Below, piece after piece: positions 8,875-17,495 of a stretch of 64,000 nucleotides of DNA (its first letter is position 1; each line of letters starts with the position of its first letter). The notes beneath the pieces are model-generated. The model made no database searches. It was not told the origin of the DNA and saw nothing but the letters and a program-made list of their open reading frames with translations. This DNA comes from an uncultured Alphaproteobacteria bacterium. Its GTDB lineage: Bacteria; Pseudomonadota; Alphaproteobacteria; MPNO01; UBA2964. Location: the NCBI GenBank assembly GCA_951812775.1, contig OX638326.1, positions 4,011,180 through 4,075,179 of the forward strand, read 5' to 3'. Both the position numbers and the translations under genes were made by a program.

Positions 8875-9394
8875 ATGTCCGGTTTTAAAAGCGACGCCTT
8901 CAAAGGCGTCGATACCATTAATTATGAGCCTCCTCGGCGCGTCGCCACGACAGGAATCCTTCATTTTACAATTGGGGTAACCGATCTCGAAGTATCTCGA
9001 AGATTTTACGAAGACGTGGTGGGCTGCACCTATTGGCGACAGAACGACACGACGGTCTTTATGAATGCGGGGGACGACTATTTTGTCCTCTCGCGTACAG
9101 GATATCATCAGCCGCCCAATAAACCCGGAGATTCCCTGATCCATCACGCCTTTATGGTTGAGAGTGCGGATTTTGGCAGCGATGTCTCATCTTGAAGATC
9201 AGGGGGTAGAGGTTCTGCTTTATGAGGATACCGGACATCGTAGTTTCTCGGGCAGACACGCCTATTTTCATGATCCGGACGGTAACGGTATCGAGATCAT
9301 TGATTTTGAAGGTGTTGGCGATACTTCGGCGGAGCCTTATCAGGGCCGCAAACGCCGATTGCCAAAATCACATTTGCCATCGGTAGACGGATAA
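8875..9394 (+). pseudogene. VOC-family protein, frameshifted
   Basis: Two overlapping reading frames together make one complete VOC protein of about 172 residues: the first gives TTGILHFTIGVTDLEVSRRF and IHHAFMVESADF, the second continues with MSHLEDQGVEVLLYED and AYFHDPDGNGIEIIDFEG. The switch falls at 9173-9180, where GAT TTT G is followed by GCA GCG ATG in the other frame, most simply a 2-bp loss. The catalytic His and Glu contexts are both still present in the two halves. It lies between the FMN protein and an acyl-CoA-dehydrogenase-like gene and would have been part of that operon. Sequencing error is possible; there is no slippery-site plus structure to suggest programmed frameshifting. 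Confidence 0.75.
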
Positions 9395-9418
9395 AGGTTT
9401 GCCATGGAAGGTAGTACA

Positions 9419-10594
9419 ATGTCTGCCAAGGAATTATCGCATGAGGAGGTTGTTGGTCGCGCCACCGACTTGGTTCCTTTTTTGCGAGAGAAGGCCGCCG
9501 AAACCGAACAAAACCGATCAATGTTGCCGGAGGTTTTTGACCGGTTAAACAATCAAGGTCTGTTTGGAATTACATTAGCACCCGGCCTCGGGGGGCTGGG
9601 GATGGGGTTGCCGACCCATCTTGAAGCCGTGATGGAAACCGCCCGCGGTTGTGGCTCGACCGCGTGGCTCCATAGCCTGATCGGGAATCAAAATTATCTT
9701 GTCGGCTGGTACCCACCGGCTGCGCAGGAAGAAGTTCGTGCCGCTGGAGGCAGTTTGTTCACCTGTTTGGTTATGGGGGCAACGATCACAGCTGATCGAG
9801 CAAATGGCGGTGTTCGACTGACCGGGAGCTGGCCATATGTGTCTGGCGTAGATCAGGCGAACTGGTTGATGTTAAGTGCGCATGACCCTGATGAACCGAA
9901 ACGGAATCTCACCTGTCTGGTGCCTAAATCGGCGGTGTCGGTAACAGATGATTGGTACTGCCTTGGCATGAAGGGGACCGGCAGTAAAACAGTGTCTCTC
10001 GACGATGAATTTGTGCCTGATCATCGCGTTCTGTGTTTCCGCGAGGCGGAACAGAACGGTATCCCTGGATCAGCGGTAAATGACGGTCTCCTCTACAAGA
10101 CAAGTCCAAATTCGACCGTATTTTCTTTTGTCGTTGCGTCCCCGGCGGTCGGTTTGGCTGCCGCCGCAATTGAAGACTATCGAGGACGCCTGAAAAGTCG
10201 GACGAATGCAAGAATGCCATCCGCACAATCAGAATGGGCGTCATCGCAGGAGCGGCTTGGCCGGGCTCAAACACAGTGCGCTATCGCAAAAGCCACAGTC
10301 CTCGATTGCGCCCACGCGTTAATGGAACAGCTTGAACAGGGGCAACGCATTTCGGTTGAATATCGGGTTCGCTATCGTATGAAGATGGTCGAAATCGTCC
10401 GTCTCTGCAGTGAGCTTGTTTACGATTTGTTTTGCGATGCCGGTACGGGCGTTATGATGGAAGGTAACGAATTACAACGGGCCTTTCGGGATATTCACGT
10501 TTTGCGGAGTCATTTTGTGATTTTACCGGAATTTGCAGCGGTGAATGCTGGCCGGATCCAACTCGACCTGGATCCTACGGGACCGTTTGTTTAG
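9419..10594 (+). CDS. Acyl-CoA dehydrogenase-fold flavoprotein, HsaA/group D monooxygenase-like
   Basis: 391 residues from ATG 9419 (GGAAGG seven bases upstream; an in-frame ATG at 9404 is also possible). Seen: N-terminal helical region with GLFGITLAPGLGGLGMGLPTHLEAV, then ARGCGSTAWLHSL, GSWPYVSGVDQANW and a C-terminal helical domain with DAGTGVMMEGNELQRAFRDIHVLRSH. These fit the Acyl-CoA_dh_2 group that contains reduced-flavin-dependent monooxygenases such as HsaA, HpaB-like and DszC proteins, and no obvious general-base glutamate of true acyl-CoA dehydrogenases is evident. A paralogue lies two genes downstream. A separate flavin reductase would be needed and is not seen nearby. Confidence 0.78.
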   Translation: MSAKELSHEEVVGRATDLVPFLREKAAETEQNRSMLPEVFDRLNNQGLFGITLAPGLGGLGMGLPTHLEAVMETARGCGSTAWLHSLIGNQNYLVGWYPPAAQEEVRAAGGSLFTCLVMGATITADRANGGVRLTGSWPYVSGVDQANWLMLSAHDPDEPKRNLTCLVPKSAVSVTDDWYCLGMKGTGSKTVSLDDEFVPDHRVLCFREAEQNGIPGSAVNDGLLYKTSPNSTVFSFVVASPAVGLAAAAIEDYRGRLKSRTNARMPSAQSEWASSQERLGRAQTQCAIAKATVLDCAHALMEQLEQGQRISVEYRVRYRMKMVEIVRLCSELVYDLFCDAGTGVMMEGNELQRAFRDIHVLRSHFVILPEFAAVNAGRIQLDLDPTGPFV

Positions 10595-10609
10595 TGAGGA
10601 GGACGCCAG

Positions 10610-11119
10610 GTGGTTGATGAAGATTTCGAATTAATTGCTGCAGAACTGGTACCGTCACGAAAAGCGGAGTTCATGGAAGCTCTGGCGGAGTGTTCTTCAA
10701 TAATTCGGGATGGATTTGAATTATGGAATGGACTTCGCGGTGACCACGTCATTCCAAGGCGTCGAGATTTTGATCCCTTTGATGCCCGGGCGTTGATGCC
10801 GCATATTGTGCTATTGGATGTTCAGGCAGAACCCCGTGATTTTCGGTACCGGGTTATAGGCACGTGTGTGTCAGAACATTTTACGAAGAACTGGACTGGG
10901 CATTGGATGTCCGAGATTGATCACCAGAAGCCACCGAGCAGGGTATGGGATACATGTCATCGTGTCGCTACGAACCGCTATCCAATTTTGGGAAAAGTAC
11001 CCTATGTTGGACCGAATTCGGAATTTATCTTTAGCGAGGATTTGATCTTGCCGCTGGTCAATGGGCAGGATGAGGTTGTGAATCTTCTCGTTTTCCTTTC
11101 CTATATTCGCAAAGAATAA
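10610..11119 (+). CDS. PAS_5-like domain protein
   Basis: 169 residues, starting at a GTG with GAGGAGGA seven bases upstream. Seen: RDFDPFDARALMPHIVLLDVQ followed by FRYRVIGTCVSEHF and a C-terminal LILPLVNGQDEVVNLLVFLSYI, the layout of the short alphaproteobacterial single-PAS proteins (PF07310-type). It has no output domain, so it may sense a ligand and act on a partner. It sits between two acyl-CoA-dehydrogenase-fold genes with 15- and 38-bp gaps, so it is co-transcribed with them. A sensing or substrate-binding role linked to those flavoenzymes is an inference only. Confidence 0.75.
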   Translation: MVDEDFELIAAELVPSRKAEFMEALAECSSIIRDGFELWNGLRGDHVIPRRRDFDPFDARALMPHIVLLDVQAEPRDFRYRVIGTCVSEHFTKNWTGHWMSEIDHQKPPSRVWDTCHRVATNRYPILGKVPYVGPNSEFIFSEDLILPLVNGQDEVVNLLVFLSYIRKE

Positions 11120-11157
11120 CGAGTGGCTTCGTCTAGACGTTAAAGAGTGGATTGATC

Positions 11158-12372
11158 ATGCCTGATGCGGCTGAACGCACAGATGTTTCCCGCGAAGAAT
11201 TAGCGGAAAGGGCACGTGCCCTTGTGCCTGTTTTACGGGAGCGGGCGCCGTCGGCCGAGCAAGACCGGCGTGTGCCTGATGTGACACACAAGGAATTTGT
11301 AGAAGCTGGATTTTACAAAATGTTTCAGCCGCGGCGTTACGGCGGCTACGAAATGAGCTGGGACTGCATTCTTGATGTTGCGTCGGAACTTGGGCGAGGC
11401 TGCGGGTCGAGCTGCTGGGTATTTACCAATCTTACCGGCCAGAGCTGGATCAATGGCATGAAGTGCGAGCAAGCACAGGATGACGTTTGGAAAAACGATC
11501 CAGATGCCGTTATCGCTTCGTCCTTTCCGGGGAAAGGCGCCACGGTAAAGGTAGTTGAGGGTGGCTGGGTTGCCGATGGTATGTGGGGATTTTCCAGCGG
11601 TATCGATTTTGCCGATTGGAGCAATGTGCAGTTATTTGTTCCACAGGAAAATGGCCCTCCGCAGCATCAGTTCGCACTGGTCCCAAAAACCGACTTCGCA
11701 GAAATGGTGGATGACTGGAATCCGAGTGGCCTGGCAGCCACTGGCAGCCGTTCCTTTGTTCTGAAGGATGTATTTATTCCCGAGCATCGTGCGATTGCTG
11801 CCGGAGAGGTGCAGGGTGGTGCGACGCCAGGCAGCGATGTAAATCCCAACCCGCTCTATAAAATTCCGCTTTTTGCGATGGGTACCAAACAATTTGCATC
11901 GACCGCGCTTGGCATCGCGCTTGGTGCCCTGGATGCAATGTGGACCGATCTCTCGACCCGGAAATCGGTTGGCGGGATTAAGTTAAGCGAGCAAGGGACT
12001 GTGCAGGCGCGAGTTGCTGAAGCAAGTGCAGAAATAGAAGCGGCGCGAGCGCTAATGCTGGAAGATTTTCGGGAGAGTAATCTGGTAGCTGCCAGTGGTG
12101 AACCACCTACTCAGGAACAGCGGGCCCGTTGGCGCCGCAACAACGCATTTGCGGGGAAGCTTTGTGTGCAAGCGGTTGAACGACTGTTTCCGTTGGCCGG
12201 AGGACGGGGCCTTGGTTTTGACAGCCCGTATCAGCGCGCCGTCAGGGACGTTCATGCCGCTACTTCACAGAACAGCATGGCCTGGGATGTCGCTGCAATT
12301 ATGTATGCCCAGCATCGGTTTGGCGCGGTAATTTCTGACCCATGCTATTTTCCAGACGCCAAAAAGGATTGA
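11158..12372 (+). CDS. Acyl-CoA dehydrogenase-fold flavoprotein (paralogue of 9419-10594)
   Basis: 404 residues from ATG 11158 (a TTG at 11152 is also in frame). Seen: RRYGGYEMSWDCILDVASELGRGCGSSCWVFTNL, WGFSSGIDFADWSNVQLF, TGSRSFVLKDVFIPEHRAI and the C-terminal LAGGRGLGFDSPYQRAVRDVHAATSQNSMAWD. The last motif is typical of the HsaA/DszC-like Acyl-CoA_dh_2 group of flavin-dependent oxygenases. It shares the same architecture as 9419-10594, so the two may act on successive substrates or as a heteromer. The operon continues into the VOC gene at 12411 after a 38-bp gap. Confidence 0.8.
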   Translation: MPDAAERTDVSREELAERARALVPVLRERAPSAEQDRRVPDVTHKEFVEAGFYKMFQPRRYGGYEMSWDCILDVASELGRGCGSSCWVFTNLTGQSWINGMKCEQAQDDVWKNDPDAVIASSFPGKGATVKVVEGGWVADGMWGFSSGIDFADWSNVQLFVPQENGPPQHQFALVPKTDFAEMVDDWNPSGLAATGSRSFVLKDVFIPEHRAIAAGEVQGGATPGSDVNPNPLYKIPLFAMGTKQFASTALGIALGALDAMWTDLSTRKSVGGIKLSEQGTVQARVAEASAEIEAARALMLEDFRESNLVAASGEPPTQEQRARWRRNNAFAGKLCVQAVERLFPLAGGRGLGFDSPYQRAVRDVHAATSQNSMAWDVAAIMYAQHRFGAVISDPCYFPDAKKD

Positions 12373-12410
12373 TCGGCTATAATCCGGCTAACGAATTTTA
12401 GGAGAACGTA

Positions 12411-12890
12411 ATGGCTAAGCTAAGACACATCGCGATGTCGGTGGATGACCCGGAGAAAACGGCAGATTTTTATTGCGAAGCCTTTGATATGGAACGGGTC
12501 GGGACGACTGACTCGCCGCTTGCCAAGGGGTGTTACGTTTCTGATGGTGTAATCACCGTCGCGCTTTTGAAATACAAGTCGGATCACTGGGCAGGCTATG
12601 TCGATGGGGAAGACGAGCGCGGTAAAGATTATGTCGGGCTTCACCATATCGGCTTTTGGGTCGATGACGCGGAAGAAGCAGAGAAAAAGATCGAAAAAGC
12701 TGGCGGTAAGTATTTTATGGGTCGACCCGACCAAAAAGCGCCGACGACATTCTATGAAATAAAATATCGTGATCCTAATGGCGTGATTTTTGATGTAACC
12801 CATTTAGGGTGGGGTGGCGCGACCAAAGATGTTGTTCCAGCGCAGGGAACCCCCCAACCTCCAAGCCGAGGTCACCCAAAAGACAACTGA
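12411..12890 (+). CDS. VOC-family protein
   Basis: 159 residues. Seen: KLRHIAMSVDDPEKTADFYCEAFDMERVG, then GLHHIGFWVDDAEEAEKKIE and KYRDPNGVIFDVTHLGWGG, giving the paired VOC modules with His and Asp/Glu ligands. AGGAGAACGTA precedes the ATG. It is the last gene of the plus-strand run; its TGA at 12888-12890 directly abuts the stop of the convergent ABC-F gene at 12891. Extradiol-dioxygenase-like or lyase activity is possible; the position after two flavin oxygenases suggests it processes their product (inference). Confidence 0.82.
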   Translation: MAKLRHIAMSVDDPEKTADFYCEAFDMERVGTTDSPLAKGCYVSDGVITVALLKYKSDHWAGYVDGEDERGKDYVGLHHIGFWVDDAEEAEKKIEKAGGKYFMGRPDQKAPTTFYEIKYRDPNGVIFDVTHLGWGGATKDVVPAQGTPQPPSRGHPKDN

Positions 12891-14798
12891 TTAACTCGCC
12901 GCGGCGGTTTCAGCGGTTTCGAGTTCTTCCTGGAGTTCAAGCCAGGCTTCTTCGGCATCGGCCAGGGCTTTTGCAGCATATCCTGCTTCAACTTGAAGTG
13001 ACTTGAGCGTCTCGTTGTCGCCCTTTTCGTATAGTTCAGGGTCGGCAAGGGCGGTTTGCAGTCTCTCAGTCTCAGTCGTTAGTTTGGTTACTTTGTCTTC
13101 GGCGCGTTTGACACGTTTGCGCAGGGGGGCAAGCTCGTTGCGTTTTTCGGCTGCCAACCGGCGTTGTTCTTTCTTGGATATCTCAGGTGCCACGGGCGCC
13201 GTCGGCTCATTCGTTTTTCCTGGCTTCTCGCTGTTCTTCGGCGGTTTTGTCAGAAGTTTCCGATAATCATCGAGATCGCCTTCGTAAGGCGCGACGGTAC
13301 CCTGATCGACAAGCCACAACCGATCAGCGGTCAATTCAATGACATGCGGGTCATGACTGACAATCACCACAGCACCTTCAAACGCATTGATGGCCTGAAC
13401 AAGTGCTTCACGGGCAACAACGTCGAGATGGTTAGTTGGTTCATCCAGTAGCAGGATGTGCGGGTCATCGCAGCTCATCATGGCGAAGAGAAGTCGGGCT
13501 TTTTCACCACCCGACAGATCACCTGTTCTGGTGTCGGCGCGTTCCTGCGAAAAGCCAAAACGGCCGAGGTGGCTGCGGAGTTTTACCTCCAGATCCTTGG
13601 GGCGTTTCCGAGACAGTTCAATTAATGGCGTGGCACTAAAATCAAGTTCATCAGTTTGGTGCTGTGCAAAATATCCGACGCGTAGCTTTTTTGACCGAAC
13701 AACATGACCTGACATCGCTTCAAGGCGACCAGCGAGCAATTTTATCAGGGTCGATTTGCCATTGCCATTGGCGCCAAGCAAGGCAACCCGATCATCAAGA
13801 TCGAGTCGGAAAGAGACTTTATTAAGGACGGCTGTGCCGTCATATCCAATCGAAGCGTTGTCGATACTGTACAGCGGCGGTGCGAGGGGTTTCGGGTCGG
13901 GAAATGTAAAGGCGACCGAGCCATCTTCAGTCCGTTCTGGCAGAGGTTCCATGCGTTCCAGCATCTTGAGGCGGGATTGCGCCTGACGGGCCTTGGTTGC
14001 TTTGTAACGGAAGCGGTCGACAAACTTCTGGATATGCGCCCGTTGTGCTTCTTGGCGGGCGCACTCTGAAGCGATGCGTTCAAGCTGGGCACGAAACCCC
14101 ACCTCAAACCGATCATAGCCGCCGGTATAGAGTTTGAGCCGCGTATCATCCAGATGAAGGATCTGGTTCACCACCCGGTTCAATAAGCCGCGATCATGGC
14201 TGACGATGAGAATCGTCCCTTGATAGCGCTTAAGATATTCTTCCAGCCAAAGACAGGCTTCGAGATCGAGATGGTTCGTCGGCTCATCTAGCAGCAATAG
14301 GTCCGGCTGGGTGAAAAGTAACCCCGCAAGGGCAACGCGCATTCGCCAGCCGCCTGAAAACTCATCGCAGGGGCGCTGCATTTCAGCTTCGGAGAATCCT
14401 AACCCCGCGAGAATACGGGCCGCACGAGATTGAGCACGGTGAGCCTCTTTCTCATGCAGCCGTGTGTGAATCTCGGCGATGCGATCTGGATCTGTCGCGG
14501 TTTCCGCTTCCTGATTGAGTTTGACCAGCTCCCGGTCGGCAGACATTACAGTGTCGACGAGATTTTGGGTGCCGCTTGGCGCTTCCTGACGGGTAATGCC
14601 GATCCGCCAGCGTTTTGGATAGTCGATGACCCCGGTATCAGGAATGATTGACCCCGTGATCATGTTGAGAAGGGTGGTCTTTCCAGCACCATTGCGCCCA
14701 ACGAACCCCACGCGGTGGCCTTCATTGATAGCCGCATCAGCGTTATTAAACAGGGTCCGGGGGCCGATCCGGTATGTCAGCCCTTCAATGCGCAACAT
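12891..14798 (-). CDS. ABC-F family ATPase, YheS-like
   Basis: 635 residues with two ATP-binding cassettes and no membrane domain. Seen: Walker A GRNGAGKTT and GANGNGKST, signatures SGGWRMRVALA and SGGEKARLLFA, two copies of LLLDEPTNHLD, the linker between cassettes, and a C-terminal charged coiled-coil tail rich in Lys, Glu and Ala (PEISKKEQRRLAAEKRNE onward). These are the features of ABC-F translation factors that act at the ribosomal exit site. The start MLRIEGLTYRIGPRTLF is closer to YheS/ABCF3 than to Uup. Intact, with no lesions over 1.9 kb, which is relevant to the decay pattern elsewhere in the window. Confidence 0.9.
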   Translation of the reverse strand: MLRIEGLTYRIGPRTLFNNADAAINEGHRVGFVGRNGAGKTTLLNMITGSIIPDTGVIDYPKRWRIGITRQEAPSGTQNLVDTVMSADRELVKLNQEAETATDPDRIAEIHTRLHEKEAHRAQSRAARILAGLGFSEAEMQRPCDEFSGGWRMRVALAGLLFTQPDLLLLDEPTNHLDLEACLWLEEYLKRYQGTILIVSHDRGLLNRVVNQILHLDDTRLKLYTGGYDRFEVGFRAQLERIASECARQEAQRAHIQKFVDRFRYKATKARQAQSRLKMLERMEPLPERTEDGSVAFTFPDPKPLAPPLYSIDNASIGYDGTAVLNKVSFRLDLDDRVALLGANGNGKSTLIKLLAGRLEAMSGHVVRSKKLRVGYFAQHQTDELDFSATPLIELSRKRPKDLEVKLRSHLGRFGFSQERADTRTGDLSGGEKARLLFAMMSCDDPHILLLDEPTNHLDVVAREALVQAINAFEGAVVIVSHDPHVIELTADRLWLVDQGTVAPYEGDLDDYRKLLTKPPKNSEKPGKTNEPTAPVAPEISKKEQRRLAAEKRNELAPLRKRVKRAEDKVTKLTTETERLQTALADPELYEKGDNETLKSLQVEAGYAAKALADAEEAWLELQEELETAETAAAS

Positions 14799-14828
14799 GG
14801 GGTGTCGTCTTCCGTGGAGACTGGTCGC

Positions 14829-15077
14829 TTATTCTTCCGGCGGCAGGATTTCGACAGTGCAGATATCAGCGGTCAGGTGTCCACGCCCGATATCCTCAAG
14901 ATGAAGACGTTTTTGTTCGTTAGACAAGGCCTGTCCCAATCCTTGAGTCATCATGAGAACGATCGAACGATCCGCCATATCAAGCCAATAGCTGCGTCGT
15001 GCCAACTTGCCATCAGCATCGCGCGCAAACGGGTTGTTGGGGTCCTGTCCCATATCTGGTTCGTAGAATTTGGCCAT
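14829..15077 (-). CDS. Small conserved-looking hypothetical protein
   Basis: 82 residues from ATG 15077; the longer open frame reaching 15188 would add a poorly plausible N-terminus, so the internal ATG with AGAG a few bases upstream is preferred. Soluble, with MAKFYEPDMGQDPNNPF, a basic/aromatic middle (RRSYWLDMADRSIVLMMTQG) and an acidic end EILPPEE. No family recognised. It lies 30 bp upstream of the ABC-F start on the same strand and may be co-transcribed with it. Confidence 0.5.
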   Translation of the reverse strand: MAKFYEPDMGQDPNNPFARDADGKLARRSYWLDMADRSIVLMMTQGLGQALSNEQKRLHLEDIGRGHLTADICTVEILPPEE

Positions 15078-15205
15078 GATCTCTATTCGTTCAATTAGGT
15101 GGAGCGCTAAATTGCCCAGCTTTTCCGGCAATCGCAAGGGCACAATTTTGCAACAAGCCGGATTTACGTTAGCTTGCGCAAAATTCATTTGTGAAAGGAT
15201 CGATT

Positions 15206-16087
15206 ATGCATTGGGCAGACAGACGCGAACGGTTTAGGGCCCTTATTGAAGGTGAGCGGTGTGTCCACCCGGGGTCGGTTTTTGATCCAATTTCCGCGCG
15301 TATCGCTGAAGAGTTGGGCTTTGAAGTCGGCATGTTCGCAGGGTCGGTTGCGTCGCAGGCTGTTCTTGGTTCCCCTGATCTCATTGTTCTTAGCTTGTCA
15401 GAATTTGCGGAGCAGGCCTATCGGATTTGCCGGGCCGGCAATCTTTCTCTTCTGGTCGATGCGGATCATGGGTACGGCAATGCGCTGAACGTCAGACGGA
15501 CGGTTGAAGAGCTTGAGACAGCAGGCGTGGCGGCGCTCACGATTGAAGATACCGAACTGCCGCAGAGTTACGGGACGGTTGGTGGGACCAGGCTGATCCC
15601 GATTGAGGAAGGCGTTGGCAAGATGAAGGCTGCGCTCGACGGGCGTCAGGACCCAAGCCTTGTTGTAGCCGGACGCACCAGCGCTATGGGAATTACAGGA
15701 CCAGAGGACACTGTGGCCCGCATAAAAGCATACGAAGCGGTTGGCGTAGATGCCGTATTCCTGTCCGGCGTCACCAATACTGAGCAACTTGCGGCGGTCT
15801 CCGATGCAGTGAATATTCCCATTTTTCTCGGTGGGGCAGCATCAGCCCTCGATGATCTGGACTCTCTTAGTGCGGCAGGTGTGCGTATTTGTTTACAGGG
15901 GCACCAGCCTTTCCAGGCTGCAGTCAAAGCAACCTATGACACGCTCAAAGCCCTGCGGGATGGAACGCCCCCCTCGGAAATCGACACAATCGCGCCAAAG
16001 GATATGATGAAACGCCTGACCCGCGAAGATGATCATCGCCAGTGGATGCAAGACTGGCTCGGGGGCGAGCTAGCGGAACGGGATTAA
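15206..16087 (+). CDS. Isocitrate lyase/PEP mutase family, oxaloacetate decarboxylase-like
   Basis: 293 residues, close to the 287 of the Pseudomonas aeruginosa oxaloacetate decarboxylase PA4872. Seen: FDPISARIAEELGFEVGMFAGSVAS, VDADHGYGNALNVRRTVEELE, the ALTIEDTELPQ segment and an AGRTSA strand, all in PEP-mutase-superfamily order. Metal-binding DADHGYG is intact. Known relatives decarboxylate oxaloacetate to pyruvate with Mg2+; methylisocitrate-lyase-like activity is the alternative, but the KKCGH-type lyase loop is absent. Start ATG 15206 has AAAGGA upstream; a GTG at 15191 is in frame. Its stop overlaps the convergent CDP-alcohol phosphatidyltransferase stop by 4 bp. Confidence 0.85.
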   Translation: MHWADRRERFRALIEGERCVHPGSVFDPISARIAEELGFEVGMFAGSVASQAVLGSPDLIVLSLSEFAEQAYRICRAGNLSLLVDADHGYGNALNVRRTVEELETAGVAALTIEDTELPQSYGTVGGTRLIPIEEGVGKMKAALDGRQDPSLVVAGRTSAMGITGPEDTVARIKAYEAVGVDAVFLSGVTNTEQLAAVSDAVNIPIFLGGAASALDDLDSLSAAGVRICLQGHQPFQAAVKATYDTLKALRDGTPPSEIDTIAPKDMMKRLTREDDHRQWMQDWLGGELAERD

Positions 16088-16686
16088 GAATCCCGTAGCT
16101 GTTTTCGCCACTTCCACCATGTAAGCAATGCGAAGGCGGGCGCGCCTACGGCAGCACCGACGACGAAAGGCATTTGCCAGCCTAGCCAGACGATGGGAGC
16201 AAACAAGTAGAGCACATCGTCAAAATCAAAGCCCCAAATGCCGGGATAGGCTTTGTCTCCGGTATCGCTATTCATCTGATCGATCTTTTCGGCATAGATT
16301 TCAGCAGCGAATACGCCTGCTGTTCCCATTGCGCCCATCAATATGATCCTGTTTCCGAAATAGCCGTCGCGCAGTCCGATACCGGCCCCAATGAAAAACA
16401 AAGACGTCACAGTGATATCGCAAAACATGTCATAGCGATGGCCTCCCGGCGTGATCTTGCCCGTCAGCCGTGCCAGTTCACCATCCGCACGATCCATGAA
16501 CGCAGAGAACAGCCACAACCAGCCACCCCATATCTCCCACTGCCGATCGCCAACGGCGAAAGCAGCGCATGCGGCAACGCCGGTTATTAGCCTCACCGTT
16601 GTCAGGTGGTTGGGCGTGACCGGCGTATTGGCAAGTGGCGCAATACAGACTTTTGCGATTTTGTGAGTCCAGGAATCGCCAACCAT
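16084..16686 (-). CDS. CDP-alcohol phosphatidyltransferase family membrane protein (copy 1)
   Basis: 200 residues with about five or six hydrophobic segments. Seen: the full catalytic signature D-x2-D-G-x2-A-R-x8-G-x3-D-x3-D, written here as DRADGELAR then GHRYDMFCD, which binds the CDP-linked donor with two metals. Family members join a diacylglycerol or isoprenoid-like CDP-donor to an alcohol acceptor in the membrane. It directly follows hpnK on the minus strand (stop of hpnK and start share base 16686), so it was part of the hpn operon. A related enzyme lies at the other end of the same cluster (21351-22058). A hopanoid or phospholipid acceptor is possible but unproven. Confidence 0.85.
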   Translation of the reverse strand: MVGDSWTHKIAKVCIAPLANTPVTPNHLTTVRLITGVAACAAFAVGDRQWEIWGGWLWLFSAFMDRADGELARLTGKITPGGHRYDMFCDITVTSLFFIGAGIGLRDGYFGNRIILMGAMGTAGVFAAEIYAEKIDQMNSDTGDKAYPGIWGFDFDDVLYLFAPIVWLGWQMPFVVGAAVGAPAFALLTWWKWRKQLRDS

Positions 16687-17495
16687 TAGATGTCCTTAAA
16701 TGTCGATAGGGTGATGTCCGAATTTTCAACAGCTGCTCTGACGTCCGGCGAGATCAGCGCTTTGAATTCCTGTTTGAATTTAAAGTCGGCGGCGGCGGGA
16801 TCTATATTCTGCCATTGTCCGGTCGCCGGGTGAGAAAAGATTTCCGTAACGCCTTCTGGCAATGCCGATAGCGCTGAAAGAAGTCGAGTTTGATCTAGCG
16901 TGCCCGTCTCGGTGATTCCGACAATCTGGTCGTTATAGCGAATGCCCGCACGTCGTAAGCGCCAACGCATGAGGGCGATCCACGGCGATAATAAAATCGC
17001 TCCTAGCGTTCTGTCTTTCTCTGCCGGTAGCCTGATCGCTGTGACAGCAAATTCCTTTGCGCATTCGAGAATAATGCTCAACACGGTTGGGTGAAGATGC
17101 ATATGGTTGTGGGCATTTACGTGATCTAATGGCAGACCCGTCTCCCGAAAAGCCATAAATTGAGCGTGAATTTCCGCTCGGAGTTGTTTGCGGGCTTTCG
17201 GCGAAAAGAAATACCGGAAACCCGCTCGAACCAAGTTACTGTCAAACAAACCTTGTGGTGCGATCACTGAAAGTTGGTCAGCGGGGAGTATGGTATTGCC
17301 GCGCACGACGACGATGTGAAGCCCGACACCAAGTTTGGGTAGCTGTTTTGCTCTGGAAACAGCATCTTGTACTTCAGGCTCGCCTACCATCAGGCAGGTC
17401 GTTGTCAGAATACCGTTAGTGTGAGCTGCTTCGATCGCTTCGTTTACCGGAATCGATATGCCGAAATCATCGCCAGTGACGATTAAGCGTTTCAG
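16686..17495 (-). CDS. hpnK: Hopanoid-associated YdjC-like deacetylase HpnK (start codon CTG)
   Basis: 269 residues if started at the codon directly before KRLIVTGDDFGISIPVNEAIE. Seen: the YdjC metal Asp pair in TGDDFG, GVGLHIVVV, and LDHVNAHNHMHLHPTVL with the catalytic histidines. HpnK removes the acetyl group from bacteriohopanetetrol-GlcNAc (known from Burkholderia work). Reading is continuous with no internal stop. Oddity: the expected start codon, which overlaps the hpnJ stop, reads CTG rather than ATG/GTG/TTG (17493-17495); the next in-frame ATG (17390) would delete the DDFG metal site. The gene may therefore be poorly translated or dead, like its neighbours. Confidence 0.8.
   Translation of the reverse strand: MKRLIVTGDDFGISIPVNEAIEAAHTNGILTTTCLMVGEPEVQDAVSRAKQLPKLGVGLHIVVVRGNTILPADQLSVIAPQGLFDSNLVRAGFRYFFSPKARKQLRAEIHAQFMAFRETGLPLDHVNAHNHMHLHPTVLSIILECAKEFAVTAIRLPAEKDRTLGAILLSPWIALMRWRLRRAGIRYNDQIVGITETGTLDQTRLLSALSALPEGVTEIFSHPATGQWQNIDPAAADFKFKQEFKALISPDVRAAVENSDITLSTFKDI

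Noticed and set aside
9158..9200. Programmed frameshift in the VOC gene at 8.9 kb
   Set aside because: No slippery heptamer or downstream structure was seen, and the shift is best explained by a 2-bp loss.
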